From: Channallabes apus
Taxonomy: Eukaryota; Chordata; Actinopteri; Siluriformes; Clariidae
Assembly (NCBI GenBank): GCA_030522415.1
Contig: CM060118.1
Location: forward strand, 16,608,151 to 16,672,150
Direction: 5' to 3'
DNA: 64,000 nt
Shown here: piece by piece, positions 35,382 through 46,949 of the stretch
Numbering within the stretch: position 1 is the first letter of the stretch
Layout: every line of letters begins with the position of its first letter
The notes under the pieces: generated by a model
The model's database searches: none
Seen by the model: the letters and a program-made list of their open reading frames with translations, nothing else
What the model was told of the DNA's origin: nothing
Translations under genes and position numbers: made by a program

Positions 35382-38300
35382 TTAAATCAGTCCAAGATCT
35401 TCAGACATAATCTCTTGCGTACTGTAAATGCTACACTTTTCTTGAGGCTTTGCGGGTTTCTTAGGTTTGTTCACTTGACTGTAGATGACTTCCTCTGTCA
35501 TACTGCTTGGTGTGTTCTGCTTACTATCATTTGCAGCACTGGTGAGAACCTCCTCCTGTGTTTTTTGAACTGCACAAACCTCGGGTAAACTGTAGATAGG
35601 TTCTTCCTCATTCTGAACCATGCTTCCCTGTTTCTGTGCTGGGCATGGTGTGAAATTAGATATCTCAGAGTAGACTGGTTCTGACTCATTGACATAATTA
35701 AATGTTTCTTTCGCTTTAGTAAGATTAGCAGACGGAAATTTTGGGGGATGAAATGTAGGCTGGATAACATCAACAGGATCAGAATACACTGGTTCTAAGT
35801 CCTCATTACAACAATGTCCAGGACTACTGTTTTTTACAGTCAATTGTGATCTAGCTCTTTGTGTGTGCATACACTTGTCTAACCGAACAACATCAACAGG
35901 ATTTGAGTACACAATTTCAGGCAAAGAAATGGATTCAAAGGGATGCCTCTGTGCTGTTTGGGAAGAGGCAGTAACAAGTTTGATGGAGTCTGATTCAGCT
36001 GAGCTGGAGTCAGTATAGGTGTTGAAGTGAACGTCCAGTAAGTTGCCACTGCTTAGATGTTTAGGCATTGGGAAGAAAGGTGAGAGAACAGGGGAGCTAC
36101 CTGCACTGACAGCCAGACCCTTCTGCTGCTGGATGGCCAGTTCCATGAGATGGACAATCTCATCACCTTGCTTTGTCTCAAAAACAAACGTGCCAGGGCC
36201 AGAATCACAACGTCTACCCGCCTCAATTGAGAAGGTCATCTGGGAAATTACATAAAAATATAAAACAAAATCAATGCATGGGGTATAACATTTGCTGTGA
36301 TAGAAAATATATTTTTCAGACAACATTTTATACATAAGATTATTATAGACATAATATGGCATTTAATGTATCATTACTTAGAGACATACAGTATGCGACA
36401 TAATGTCAGTTGAATGATTATGTAGTTTACCAGTGGATTTTGTTTAACTTTAATTAAGCACTTAACAATAGAATCCCATACTATTTAAAACGTACTGGAA
36501 CATTCCTGTGTGGTCATGAAAAAATACTAGCAGAGATTTAAATAAAAAAAATTTAAAGTTGGTGTCCAAATTTCCACTGGTCCACTTGCTCCTTACTGAC
36601 CTTGTCTCTTCCATAGCGGCGCAGTTGCTTGTAGGGCCATTCCATTACCCCATGCTTGCTTTCAGTATCCTTGAGCATGAACATTTCTTCACCAACCTGC
36701 AACCAATACACTCCCTGCAGGCTGCAGCGAACCGATGCCTCAGACTGCTGTACAGTCACCAGAAACTCAAACACTGAGGGAAGAAGAAAGTAGACGTTCA
36801 GCAGGCAGTCAAAGGAATCATTTCGTGATTCATATGCAACGAGTTCTTATAAGTTTTTATAGTTTGGTTTGATTAAATAAAGTACAGTAAACTAAAAACT
36901 AAAACAAACCTTCTTCTCTGGAGGCATAGATCTGATTATCTTCCATTTGAATAATTAGCTGTGGGACATTTTTACTGCTCTTCTGTTGAATGTAGAAACA
37001 AGGACACCAAACTCAATCAATACAGTTTAAACATTAAATAATGTCATTTTCAGTTAGTATTTTTGATTAAAATGTTCAAATCATCACCTGAAAGGCAATT
37101 TCACAGATTCTTTCAACCCACTCTCCGCAGCCCTCTTTTTCAACGGCAAACACGAGCTTCTTTTCATCTGTATCTACACAAAAGGCTGCCATGTTGTCCC
37201 CTGGCAGGGCCTCTGCATGTGGGGGGAGTCGGACAACGCTGATACATTCAGCTAGCCTCACGATCTTGCGGTCCGGCTGCTTCCGGACAATAACTGGCGA
37301 TTTCTCTGGACCTGTTTCTGTTAGCTCCAGTCGGGCTACACCATTACGGCTGTTCGGGTAAAGGTTTAGCCAGTACCGCTTCCATTTCTGACCAAGGACA
37401 TAGGAAGTCAGGAGCACAGAAAGAAAGACATGCAGAAATATACTTCAGTGAAATACAGAAGTACTGTTAGTGCAGTATGCTCATTCTTCTAAGTTCATTC
37501 TGGCCACAGAAGTTTGAACTAGTTGCAGCTTCTCTTTTTAGGAGGCAAAATGGAGGATACAACATTTAAATCTTCCCAGAATGGAACTATATGTGCTAGA
37601 GAAGTATATAAATTATACTACACAACCTAAGTAAAATAAGTATAAAAATTATTAAGATGAACATAAAGGATCTAAAAAGAGATTTAAATAAAAACTAAGT
37701 AGATATAGATTAACAGACCAAAGGGTAAAATATGCTTTGTGAAAACAGTGCAGTGACACAACAGTGCATTGTTGAACAACTTTATTGTTGTTCAGATTTA
37801 GATTGAACATGATTCAAATGTTAAACTAAAGTCCTCTGCAGAAGGAACGCAAATTTATGGTTGAGACTCTAAGTTTATGTATGTCAAATCTTTGTAAAGT
37901 CAAATATATCCTTTAGGAAATTTGTTTTCATGAGCTGAAGAACTGGATTTCCAAAAATATATGTGAATATATTTCTGATTTGCTTAGTTCACAGTTCTAC
38001 AACATTGGTCCTAGTTCCACAAATGTTGTCTTTGCTTTAATCACACCAATTTCATTCAGGAAATGATGTTTAATTAGTTAGTAAGGTATACCAGGAATGA
38101 TGGGAGCAGAAATAACAATATAATGGGCAGAAGATTCAGGACAAAATAAGCGAGGACACAGATTGAGGATGTGTGGCAGCCATATGAAGACAAAATTGTG
38201 AAGAAAAAAAAATCCTCGTGTATGTGTGCTTGGGGTTGGGTTCTCGGTTTATCATAATGAATCTGTATGAAACTGCGTCACCAAAAATGTGCTACATTGC

Positions 38301-38809
38301 AAAACAAACTGGGATGTCTGTCCTGTCATGACATGTAGAAACCCAGCCCACTACACCTCTTTCATTCCAGCACGACACTTTCCATCACAGGCTGTGAATG
38401 TAGAGGCTTGTCCAGGCAGAAGTGAAAAATGAGCCACAATTCATTTTTATACCACACATTTAATCATATGATTTCTTTTGTGGTAAACTGGATAGAATAA
38501 AAATAATACTGGCATCAATAAAAGACAGGTGGAATTTCTAAGATGATGTTAGTAGGACCAATGCTTTATACAATTTATTCTACACAACTTGTGAATCAGT
38601 AGTTTATAGTTCACAAGTTATTTAAGTGTTATCTAAGTAGGATATATAATTTATTATATACACTGAGGTTTGTTCTCAAACCCAGTTAAAAAACTTGTTA
38701 GTGTACTAAAATAAAGAACGTTAAAGTGACACAAAGTGGTTATAAGTCTTACCTCTGAATGTCTTTGGTGTTGTAAGTAAACCTCTCCTCGTTTTACATG
38801 GGTGTCCAT
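35382..38809 (-). CDS. dok1: Docking protein, DOK1/DOK2-like adaptor
   Basis: Five exons, phases all agreeing: 38753-38809, 37088-37387, 36910-36979, 36601-36773 and 35382-36239, giving 485 residues. Residues 1-120 form a PH domain (KWKRYWLNLYPNSRNGVARLE). About 144-240 form the IRS-type PTB domain (FEFLVTVQQSEASVRC, WPYKQLRRYGRDK, FSIEAGRRCDSGPGTFVFET). The tail is disordered with tyrosine motifs YSNP, YSDP, YVNES, YSEI, YSLP, YSQV and YSTQ. YxxP sites suit SH2 partners such as RasGAP, Nck and Crk. DOK proteins are membrane-recruited adaptors that damp tyrosine-kinase/Ras-ERK signalling, often in blood cells. RYGRDK and GPGTF favour DOK1 over DOK2, but the paralogue is not certain. Compared with mammals one Val is missing at the exon 4/5 join. 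Confidence 0.85.
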
Positions 38810-39135
38810 GCTTTGTTTAAGTCAAGATGATTTAAGCCCAGATGGTCTGAATTGTCCAAGAAGATTTGAGTTAGTACACTCTGATGATGAAACTTCTCTC
38901 GTTGCTGACTTGTGGGAACTTTACTCCGCCTATAAAAGGCAACTTATTATTTAGCCCAACCCTTCACCTCCCGACAAGACGTCCTCCTCTAAGACAGCAT
39001 AACATAACCATCTGATTATCTAGATTATCCAAACCGCATGCTTTGATGTCACTTTTCAAACATATTTTTAGGCTTGCATTCTCTCTGAAATACAAAATAT
39101 TTATAACAGTTGTTATACACAGTTATACACTTATA

Positions 39136-40749
39136 CAGTGGTGTGAAAAACTATTTGCCCCCTTCCTGATTTCTTATTCTTTTGCATGTTTGTCACACTT
39201 AAATGTTTCTGCTCATCAAAAACCGTTAACTATTAGTCAAAGATAACATAATTGAACACAAAATGCAGTTTTTAAATGAAGGTTTACGTTACTAAGGGAG
39301 AAAAAAAAACTCCAAATCTACATGGCCCTGTGTGAAAAAGTGATTGCCCCCTTGTTAAAAAATAACTTAACTGTGGTTTATCACACCTGAGTTCAATTTC
39401 TGTAGTCACCCCCAGGCCTGATTACTGCCACACCTGTTTCAATCAAGAAATCACTTAAATAGGAGCTACCTGACACAGAGAAGTAGACCAAAAGCTCCTC
39501 AAAAGCTAGACATCATGCCAAGATCCAAAGAAATTCAGGAACAAATGAGAACAAAAGTAATTGAGATCTATCAGTCTGGTAAAGGTTATAAAGCCATTTC
39601 TAAAGCTTTGGGACTCCAGCGAACCACAGTGAGAGCCATTATCCACAAATGGCAAAAACATGGAACAGTGGTGAACCTTCCCAGGAGTGGCCGGCCGACC
39701 GAAATTACCCCAAGAGCGCAGAGACAACTCATCCGAGAGGCCACAAAAGACCCCAGGACAACATCTAAAGAACTGCAGGCCTCACTTGCCTCAATTAAGG
39801 TCAGTGTTCACGACTCCACCATAAGAAAGAGACTGGGCAAAAACGGCCTGCATGGCAGATTTCCAAGGCACAAACCACTTTTGAGCAAAAAGAACATTAA
39901 GGCTCGTCTCAATTTTGCTAAAAAACATCTCAATGATTGCCAAGACTTTTGGGAAAATACCTTGTGGACCGACGAGACAAAAGTTTAACTTTTTGGAAGG
40001 TGCGTGTCCCGTTACATCTGGCGTAAAAGTAACACAGCATTTCAGAAACAGAACATCATACCAACAGTAAAATATGGTGGTGGTAGTGTGATGGTCTGGG
40101 GTTGTTTTGCTGCTTCAGGACCTGGAAGGCTTGCTGTGATAGATGGAACCATGAATTCTACTGTCTACCAAAAAATCCTGAAGGAGAATGTCCGGCCATC
40201 TGTTCGTCAACTCAAGCGATCTTGGGTGCTGTAGCAGGACAATGACCCAAAACACACCAGCAAATCCACCTCTGAATGGCTGAAGAAAAACAAAATGAAG
40301 CCTTTGGAGTGGCCTAGTCAAAGTCCTGACCTGAATCCTATTGAGATGTTGTGGCATGACCTTAAAAAGGCGGTTCATGCTAGAAAACCCTCAAATAAAG
40401 CTGAATTACAACAATTCTGCAAAGATGAGTGGGCCAAAATTCCTCCAGAGCGCTGTAAAAGACTCGTTGCAAGTTATCGCAAACGCTTGATTGCAGTTAT
40501 TGCTGCTAAGGGTGGCCCAACCAGTTATTAGGTTCAGGGGGCAATTACTTTTTCACACAGGGCCATGTAGGTTTGGATTTTCTTTCTCCCTAAATAATAA
40601 AACCCCTCATTTTAAAATTGCATTTTGTGTTTACTTGTGTTATCTTTGACTAATAGTTAAATGTGTTTAATGATCAGAAACATTTTGTGTGACAAACATG
40701 CAAAAGAATAAGAAATCAGGAGGGGGGCAAATAGTTTTTCACACCACTA
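39136..40749 (+). mobile_element. Tc1-like transposon, nearly intact, copy 1
   Basis: TA at 39134-39135 and about 40750-40751 flanks inverted ends (CAGTGGTGTGAAAAACTATTTG left; CAAATAGTTTTTCACACCACT right, last base changed). A second copy of the terminal motif, GTGTGAAAAAGTGATTGCCCCC at about 39330-39351 and GCAATTACTTTTTCACACA at about 40541-40559, gives an IR/DR layout. The transposase frame spans almost the whole interior. Convergent with copy 2 at 41184-42743. Confidence 0.92.
39515..40531 (+). pseudogene. Tc1 transposase with two nonsense mutations
   Basis: One uninterrupted reading phase of 338 codons except TAA at 39986-39988 and TAG at 40232-40234. The N-terminal paired-like domain has two HTHs (YKAISKALGLQRTTVRAI; SIKVSVHDSTIRKRL) and a GRPTEI AT-hook-like link. 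The core has D in TLWTDET, the Gly-rich GGGSVMVWGCFAASGPGRL, D in [10 protein letters not shown] and E in [11 protein letters not shown]. Length matches the 340-residue norm. A relatively young dead copy: no frameshifts, only point stops, and the active-site residues are still present. Confidence 0.88.
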
Positions 40750-41183
40750 TATATTTATAACAGTTGTTAAATACTTTTTATTGTCTCTTAAACATGGACT
40801 TGGTATATTTAAATACAGTGTCCCAAAAGTCTTCACAGACATAGGAATCTAATATTTTTTTAAGTAAAATGTAACTTTATGAATCACCCTTTCCGTTATC
40901 CTTTGTATACACAAGGAGTCATCTCTCCTTCTCATGATGAACTCGGGTAACACAACTGCCATTATCCAAGTTTTTGGGTTTTTAATAAATTGAATGATTA
41001 TTGCGCTGTACCTTTTATGGAACACCATGGCGCTCACATACCACCTGTTCATTCTTAAAAATTTATACTCCTATATATTTATAGTACAGTAGTATACATT
41101 TTTACACACATCCATCCATCCATCTCTCTCAGGGCTGAAATGATGTGTTGACCTAGTTGATTGTCAGCAGTTACACAAATATA

Positions 41184-42743
41184 CAGTGGTGTGAAAAACT
41201 ATTTGCCCACTTCCTGATTTCTTATTCTTTTGCATGTTTGTCAGACAAAATGTTTCTGATCATCAAACACATTTAACTATTAGTCAAAGATAACACAAGT
41301 AAACAGAAAATGCAGTTTTTAAATGAGGGGTTTTATTATTTAAGGAGAAAAAAATCCAAACCTACATGGCCCTGTGAAAAAGTAATTGCCCCCTGAACCT
41401 AATAACTGGTTGGGCCACCTTTAGCAGCAATAACTGCAATCAAGCGTTTGCGATAACTTGCAACGAGTCTTTTACAGCGCTCTGGAGGAATTTTGGCCCA
41501 CTCATCTTTGCAGAATTCAGCTTTATTTGAGGGATTTCTGGCATGAACCACCTTTTTAAGGTCATGCCACAACATCTCAATAGCATTCAGGTCAGGACTT
41601 CATTTTGTTTTTCTTCAGCCATTCAGAGGTGGATTTGCTGGTGTGTTTTGGGTCATTGTCCTGCGCAGCACCCAAGATCGCTTCAGCTTGAGTTGACGAA
41701 CAGATGGCCGGACATTCTCCTTCAGGATTTTTTGGTAGACAGTAGAATTCATGGTTCCATCTATCACAGCAAGCCTTCCAGGTCCTGAAGCAGCAAAATA
41801 ACCCCAGACCATCACACTACCACCACCATATTTTACTGTTGGTATGATGTTCTGTTTCTGAAATGCTGTGTTACTTTTACGCAAGATGTAACGGGACACG
41901 CACCTTCCAAAAAGTTAAACTTTTGTCTCGTCGGTCCACAAGGTATTTTCCCAAAAGTCTTGGCAATCATTGAGGTTTTTTTTTTTTTAGCAAAATTGAG
42001 ACGAGCCTTAATGTTCTTTTTGCTTAAAAGTTGTTTGCGCCTTGGAAATCTGACATGCAGGCCGTTTTTGCCCAGTCTCTTTCTTATGGTGGAGTCATGA
42101 ACACTGACCTTAATTGAGGCAAGTGAGGTCTGCAGTTCTTTAGATGTTGTCCTGGGGTCTTTTGTGGCCTCTCGGATGAGTTGTCTTTGCCCTCTTGGGG
42201 TAATTTTGGTCGGTCGGCCACTCCTGGGAAGGTTCACCACTGTTCCATGTTTTTGCCATTTGTGGATAATGGCTCTCACTGTGGTTCGCTGGAGTCCCAA
42301 AGCTTTAGAAATGGCTTTATAACCTTTACCAGACTGATAGATCTCAATTACTTTTGTTCTCATTTGTTCCTGAATTTCTTTGGATCTTGGCATGATGTCT
42401 AGCTTTTGAGGTGCTTTTGGTCTACTTCTCTGTGTCAGGTAGCTCCTGATTTCTTGATTGAAACAGGTGTGGCAGTAATCACTACTAATCAGGCCTAGGG
42501 GTGACTACAGAAATTGAACTTGTGTGATAAACCACAGCTAAGTCATTTTTTAACAAGGGGGGCAATCACTTTTTCACACAGGTTTAATAGCGTAAACCTT
42601 CATTTAAAAACTGCATTTTGTGTTCAATTATGTTATCTTTGACTAATAGTTAACGGTTTTTGATGAGCAGAAACATTTAAGTGTGACAAACATGCAAAAG
42701 AATAAGAAATCAGGAAGGGGGCAAATAGTTTTTCACACCACTG
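41184..42743 (-). mobile_element. Tc1-like transposon, copy 2, inverted relative to copy 1
   Basis: TA at 41182-41183 and 42744-42745. Ends CAGTGGTGTGAAAAACTATTTG and its inverse are perfect outside the spacer. The minus-strand transposase opens at 42393 (MPRSKEIQEQMRTK) and runs to about 41980, where a T-run expansion shifts the frame, then continues at 41899-41615 and further in pieces. Small deletions occur near the right inner repeat. Confidence 0.9.
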
Positions 42744-43304
42744 TATGTTGTTTAGAATTATCCCTAATTACAGTGCTGCAAGAAGAAAATGAGCTATTAT
42801 TACAAATATCCAGAACTCAAGGATTTCAATAAGTATGGAATTTCTTTAAACAGAAAAATAATAAAGTGGTGGTCTGTTTGCTTTGAAGATTCTAACTTCT
42901 TGTATGGGAAAGATAAGCAGACACTGCTCATGCAATCAAGTTAGAGGACCAACACTACAGTACCTGTTGCATAACCCTGGTTACTGCACAGCAAATTTCC
43001 AAATATTATTATTATTATTATTATCATTATTTATTCATGCATGAAGGACTAAATATTTAAAGGTGTAGAGGTAGATTTGATGTTTTCAAATGTTTAACAA
43101 GTTTATTCCTGTTCACACATATTTTAGCAATTATAATCATCCCCCTCTGGCGCACTTGCTTTGTTACACAATGCTAAATGTAATACTATGTGCTGAGTCA
43201 GCAGCAATTTGTTGCCCACAGTAACCAAATATTACTTTAACCTAGTTGAATTATAATGTATTAGATCAGGCTAAGCTGATATTCAATATTAGTTGATATC
43301 TAGG

Positions 43305-43915
43305 AGTCGCCACAGCGAATCATCTGCCTCCATCTATCCCTATCCTCTGATTCCTCTTCTCTTACAACAACTAACTTCATATCCTCTCTCACTACATCCA
43401 TAAATCAACTCTTTGGTCTTCCTCTAGACCACCTGCTTGGCAGTTCCAATCTCGGCATATTCACAATCTCTCCTCTGAACATGTCCACACCAACTCAATC
43501 TGGCCTCTCTGACTTTATCTCCAAAACATCTAACATGAGTTGTCCCACTGATGGACTCATTCTTGATCCTATCCATCCTTGTCATTTCCAAAGAATGAAA
43601 TGACTTCATCTCTGCTACCTCCAGCTCTGTCACCTGTCTTTTTTTCTGTGCCAATATCTTTATGCGATAAAGGTGTTACCAGCGATGCTCTATTTTCATT
43701 CACACTGACACTTTTCTAACCACAGTCTCTGTTCCTCTGGACTGTTGACCCAAAGTACGTAAAGTCCTACAAGTTTTTTTTTTTACCTCTACACCACAAG
43801 TACAATGTCATCTACAAACATCATAATCCATGGAGAATCCTGTCTAAACAGGTCTGTCATAATGTCCATCACCAGAGCAATCACGAGGGGGTTTGAAAAA
43901 GTCCCAGATGCTGGA
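43305..43915 (-). mobile_element. RTE-like LINE reverse-transcriptase fragment
   Basis: On the minus strand WIMMFVDDIVL (about 43805-43840) is the RT catalytic box, and 43424-43654 encodes the C-terminal block MDRIKNESISGTTHVR...KVREARLSWCGHVQRRD, typical of RTE-type elements. Short insertions and stops break the frame. The left end abuts GGAGTCGCCACAGCG. Confidence 0.75.
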
Positions 43916-44100
43916 AACAAAATCGTTAGGAAAAAGAGGACCCTTCAGACACTATGACATCAACACTATATGATATCAGCACTTTCAGACATCACACCAT
44001 CAAGGCGATGACATCATAGCCATGATGATGTCATAGTGCTTGGGCCTTAATAATGTGTTGTTCTTTCATCGTGTTATTAAACACATTTAATAATGTGTTA

Positions 44101-44366
44101 TACCCCTCTCACCTATGCGGTTTCGCGCGGTGGCCGTAAATACGGTTCATTATGATTCACAGCGAGATTTTGGCGTTGTGAGTACGTTTCCATCTTTCCA
44201 TGCGAAAAATTAAACGTTAAATTTCTTTGGCGGGCCTCACGGAAGTTTGCGGACCTTGGCGAACTTCGCGGAACGTCAGTGGAACGTCGGCGGGCAATCG
44301 CGGCAACTCACGGTGCCCGACACCGCATCTCACCGTGAGTCAAACCGCACAGGTGAGATAGGGGTA
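44101..44366. mobile_element. CpG-rich MITE with TTA target duplication
   Basis: TTA at 44098-44100 and 44367-44369 flanks a 266-bp element. TACCCCTCTCACCTATGCGG and the inverse of CCGCACAGGTGAGATAGGGG form terminal repeats of about 24 bp with a two-base indel. The interior has many CG dinucleotides (GCGGACCTTGGCGAACTTCG) in contrast to its surroundings. TTA duplications and such ends suit a PIF/Harbinger-type non-autonomous element; the superfamily is inferred. Confidence 0.8.
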
Positions 44367-44373
44367 TTAGACT

Positions 44374-44762
44374 CTCGTTGAGGGGTTGCCACAACGGATC
44401 ATCCAATCCGCACAACAACTGGCACAGGTTTTATACCCTTCCTGACGCAACCCTCCCATTTTATCTGGGCTGCATCCATTGGTACCACTGAGCCACCACT
44501 GGCATTGGGCCTTAATAATGTTGTTGGTCTTTCGGCTGCTCCCGGCAAGGGGTCGCCACAGCGGAAAATCCAGTCCGCACAGCAACTTGGCACAGGTTTT
44601 ACGCCAAATATCCTTCCTGACGCAACCCTCCCATTTTATCCGGGCTTGGGACCGGCACTGCATCCACTGGCTGGGGGGTTTTGGGCACTGGCTAGGAATC
44701 GAACCCGGGCCTTCCGCATGGCATGCGAAACACCTACCACTGAGCCACCAGTGCCCATGGCA
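44374..44762 (-). repeat. tRNA-Gly-like SINE, full copy plus partial copy
   Basis: Minus strand at 44757-44674 reads GGCACTGGTGGCTCAGTGG, a GCC anticodon-like loop, GGTTCGATTCC and CCAGTGCC, so a tRNA-Gly(GCC)-like cloverleaf with paired acceptor ends. The body runs to TTTCGGCTGCTCCCG at 44528. A second, headless body (GGGGTTGCCACAACGGATCA, TTCCTGACGCAACCCTCCCA) lies at 44378-44470. Confidence 0.75.
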
Positions 44763-45000
44763 TTGGGCCTTAGTAATAATCCTTAGAAAAACAAGAAGGG
44801 CCTTTACACACTATGACATCAGCACCATCACAGGGATGACAATAGCCATATCATTGTGCTGATGTCATAGAACTTGGGCCCTAATAATAACCCTTAGAAG
44901 AAATCAGCATTATATGACTTCAGCTCCATTATAGAACTGATGATGACGACTTCATAGTCTTGAGATCCTCATGCTGAGGTCATAGTGCTTGGGCCCCAAA

Positions 45001-45404
45001 AAAGATTTCTGACTAAATGTGGCATGGAAAGCTTGGTATATTTCTTTAAATGCTGATCCCACGACAGTTTGTACAACTCAACACAGAGTTGTACAAAAAC
45101 ATTAAGTAAGAGACAGTTTTATGGCAAAGACTCATCTAAATGCAGTTCATCATAGTTATAAAGCAAAATTATTACTATAGACTTATGTCATGTTTGAACC
45201 TGCAAACCCTCCCATTGGATGTTTTTTTTCTTCTTTGGTTGGCTGGTTTTCAGGCCATTCTGTTGAAAAGAGGTCAGCAATTTCCGAAATAATTGGCATG
45301 GTTAACCTCTGAGTGAATGAATTTATGCATTGCTGCCACATGTTGGTTGATTTAATAACGGCATGAATATTCAGGTGTTCCTGATTAAGTGGATGGTAAG
45401 ACTG
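45001..45404. other. Intergenic, with a short dispersed-repeat end
   Basis: No gene. The segment at about 45225-45400, ending GGTGTTCCTGATTAAGTGGAT, looks like the terminal part of a common teleost DNA repeat; too short to classify. Confidence 0.35.
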
Positions 45405-45406
45405 TA

Positions 45407-46948
45407 GTCATGGCCAAAAGTTTTGAGAATGACACAAATATTAGTTTTCACAAAGTTTGCTGCTAAACTGCTTTTAGATCTTTGGTTCAGTTGTTTCTGT
45501 GATGTACTGAAATATAATTACAAGCACTTCATACATTTCAAAGGCTTTTATCGACAATTACATGACATTTATGCAAAGAGTCAGTATTTGCAATGTTGGT
45601 CCTTCTTTTTAAGGACCTCAGCAATTCGACTGGGCTCTCAATCAACTTCTGGGCCAAATCCTGACTGATAGCAACCCATTCTTTCATAATCACTTCTTGG
45701 AGTTTGTCAGAATTAGTGGGTTTTTGTTTGTCCACCCGCCTCTTGAGGATTGACCACAAGTTCTCAATGGGATTTAGATCTGGGGAGTTTCCAGGCCATG
45801 GACCCAAAATTTCAATGTTTTGGTCCCTGAGCCACTTAGTTATCACTTTTGCCTTATGACACGGTGCTCCATCGTGCTGGAAAATGCATTGTTCTTCACC
45901 AAACTGTTGTTGGATTGTTGGAAGTTGTTGCTGTTGGAGGGTGTTTTGGTAACATTCTTTATTCATGGCTGTGCTTTTGGGCAAAATTGTGAGTGAGCCC
46001 ACTCCCTTGGATGAGAAGCAACCCCACAAATGAATGGTCTCAGGATGCTTTACTGTTGGCATTGACACAGGACTGATGGTAGAGCTGACCATTTCTTCTC
46101 CGGACAAGCCTTTTTCCAGATGCCCCAAACAATCGGAAAGCGGCTTCATCTGAGAATATGACTTTGCCCCAGTCCTCAGCAGTCCATTCACCATACTTTC
46201 TACAGAAGATCAATCTGTCCCTGATGATTTTTTTTTGGAGAGAAGTAGCTTCTTTGCTGCCCTTCTTGAGACTAGGCCATCTTCCAAAAGTCTTCACCTC
46301 ACTGTGCATGCAGATGCGCTCACACCTGCCTGCTGCCATTCCTGAGCAAGCTCTGCACTGGTGGCACTCCGATCCCGCAGCTGAATCCTCTTTAGGAGAC
46401 GATCCTGGCGCTTGCTGGACTTTCTTGGACGCCCTGAAACCTTCTTAACAAGAATTGACCCTCTTTCCTTGAAGTTCTTGATGATCCTATAAATTGTTAA
46501 TTTAGGTGCAATCTTAGTAGCCACAATATCCTTACCTTTGAAGCCATTTTTATGCGACGCAATGATGGCTGCACACGTATCTTTGCAGGTCACCATGGTG
46601 AACAATGGAAGAACAATGATTTCAAGCATAACCCTCCTTTTAACACGTCAAGTCTGCCATTAATTCTAACCCAATCAGCCTGACATAATGATCTCCAGCC
46701 TTGTGCTCGTCAACATTCTCACCCGAGTTAACAAGACGATCACTGAAATGATCTCAGCAGGTCCTTTAATGACAGTAATGAAATGCAGTGGAAAGGTTTT
46801 TTTTGGGATCAAGTTAATTTTCTTCATGGCAAAGAAGGACTATGCAATTCATCTGCTCACTCTTCATAACATTCTGGAGTATATGCAAAGCAGCAACTTT
46901 TCCAATTTCCAATATTTATGTAATTCTCAAAACTTTTGGCCACGACTG
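45407..46948 (-). mobile_element. Tc1-like transposon, second copy of the 33081 family
   Basis: TA at 45405-45406 and 46949-46950. Left end GTCATGGCCAAAAGTTTTGAG, right end CTCAAAACTTTTGGCCACGAC. Minus-strand transposase in three overlapping frames: 46629-46294 (DNA-binding part, GRPRKSSKRQ), 46339-46040 and 46194-45538 (catalytic part with FQHDGAPCHKAK and [11 protein letters not shown]). A stop or frameshift separates them. Otherwise close to full length. Confidence 0.9.
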
Positions 46949-46949
46949 T

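Larger units (their letters stand above)
43925..45000. repeat. Decayed array of ATGACATCA / TGATGTCAT foldback units
   Basis: Units at about 43949-44058, 44776-44886 and 44887-45000 each contain CTATGACATCA...CAC near the start and TGATGTCATAG...CTTGGGCC near the end, so each folds back on itself. CTTGGGCC(C/T)TAATAAT links units. A MITE and a SINE sit between the first two. Confidence 0.6.

Noticed and set aside
36043..36255. Plus-strand open frame opposite the DOK tail
   Set aside because: Antisense shadow of a well-supported exon.
44674..44757. Functional tRNA-Gly gene on the minus strand
   Set aside because: Followed by a SINE body and with a partial second copy nearby, so it is a SINE head rather than a gene.
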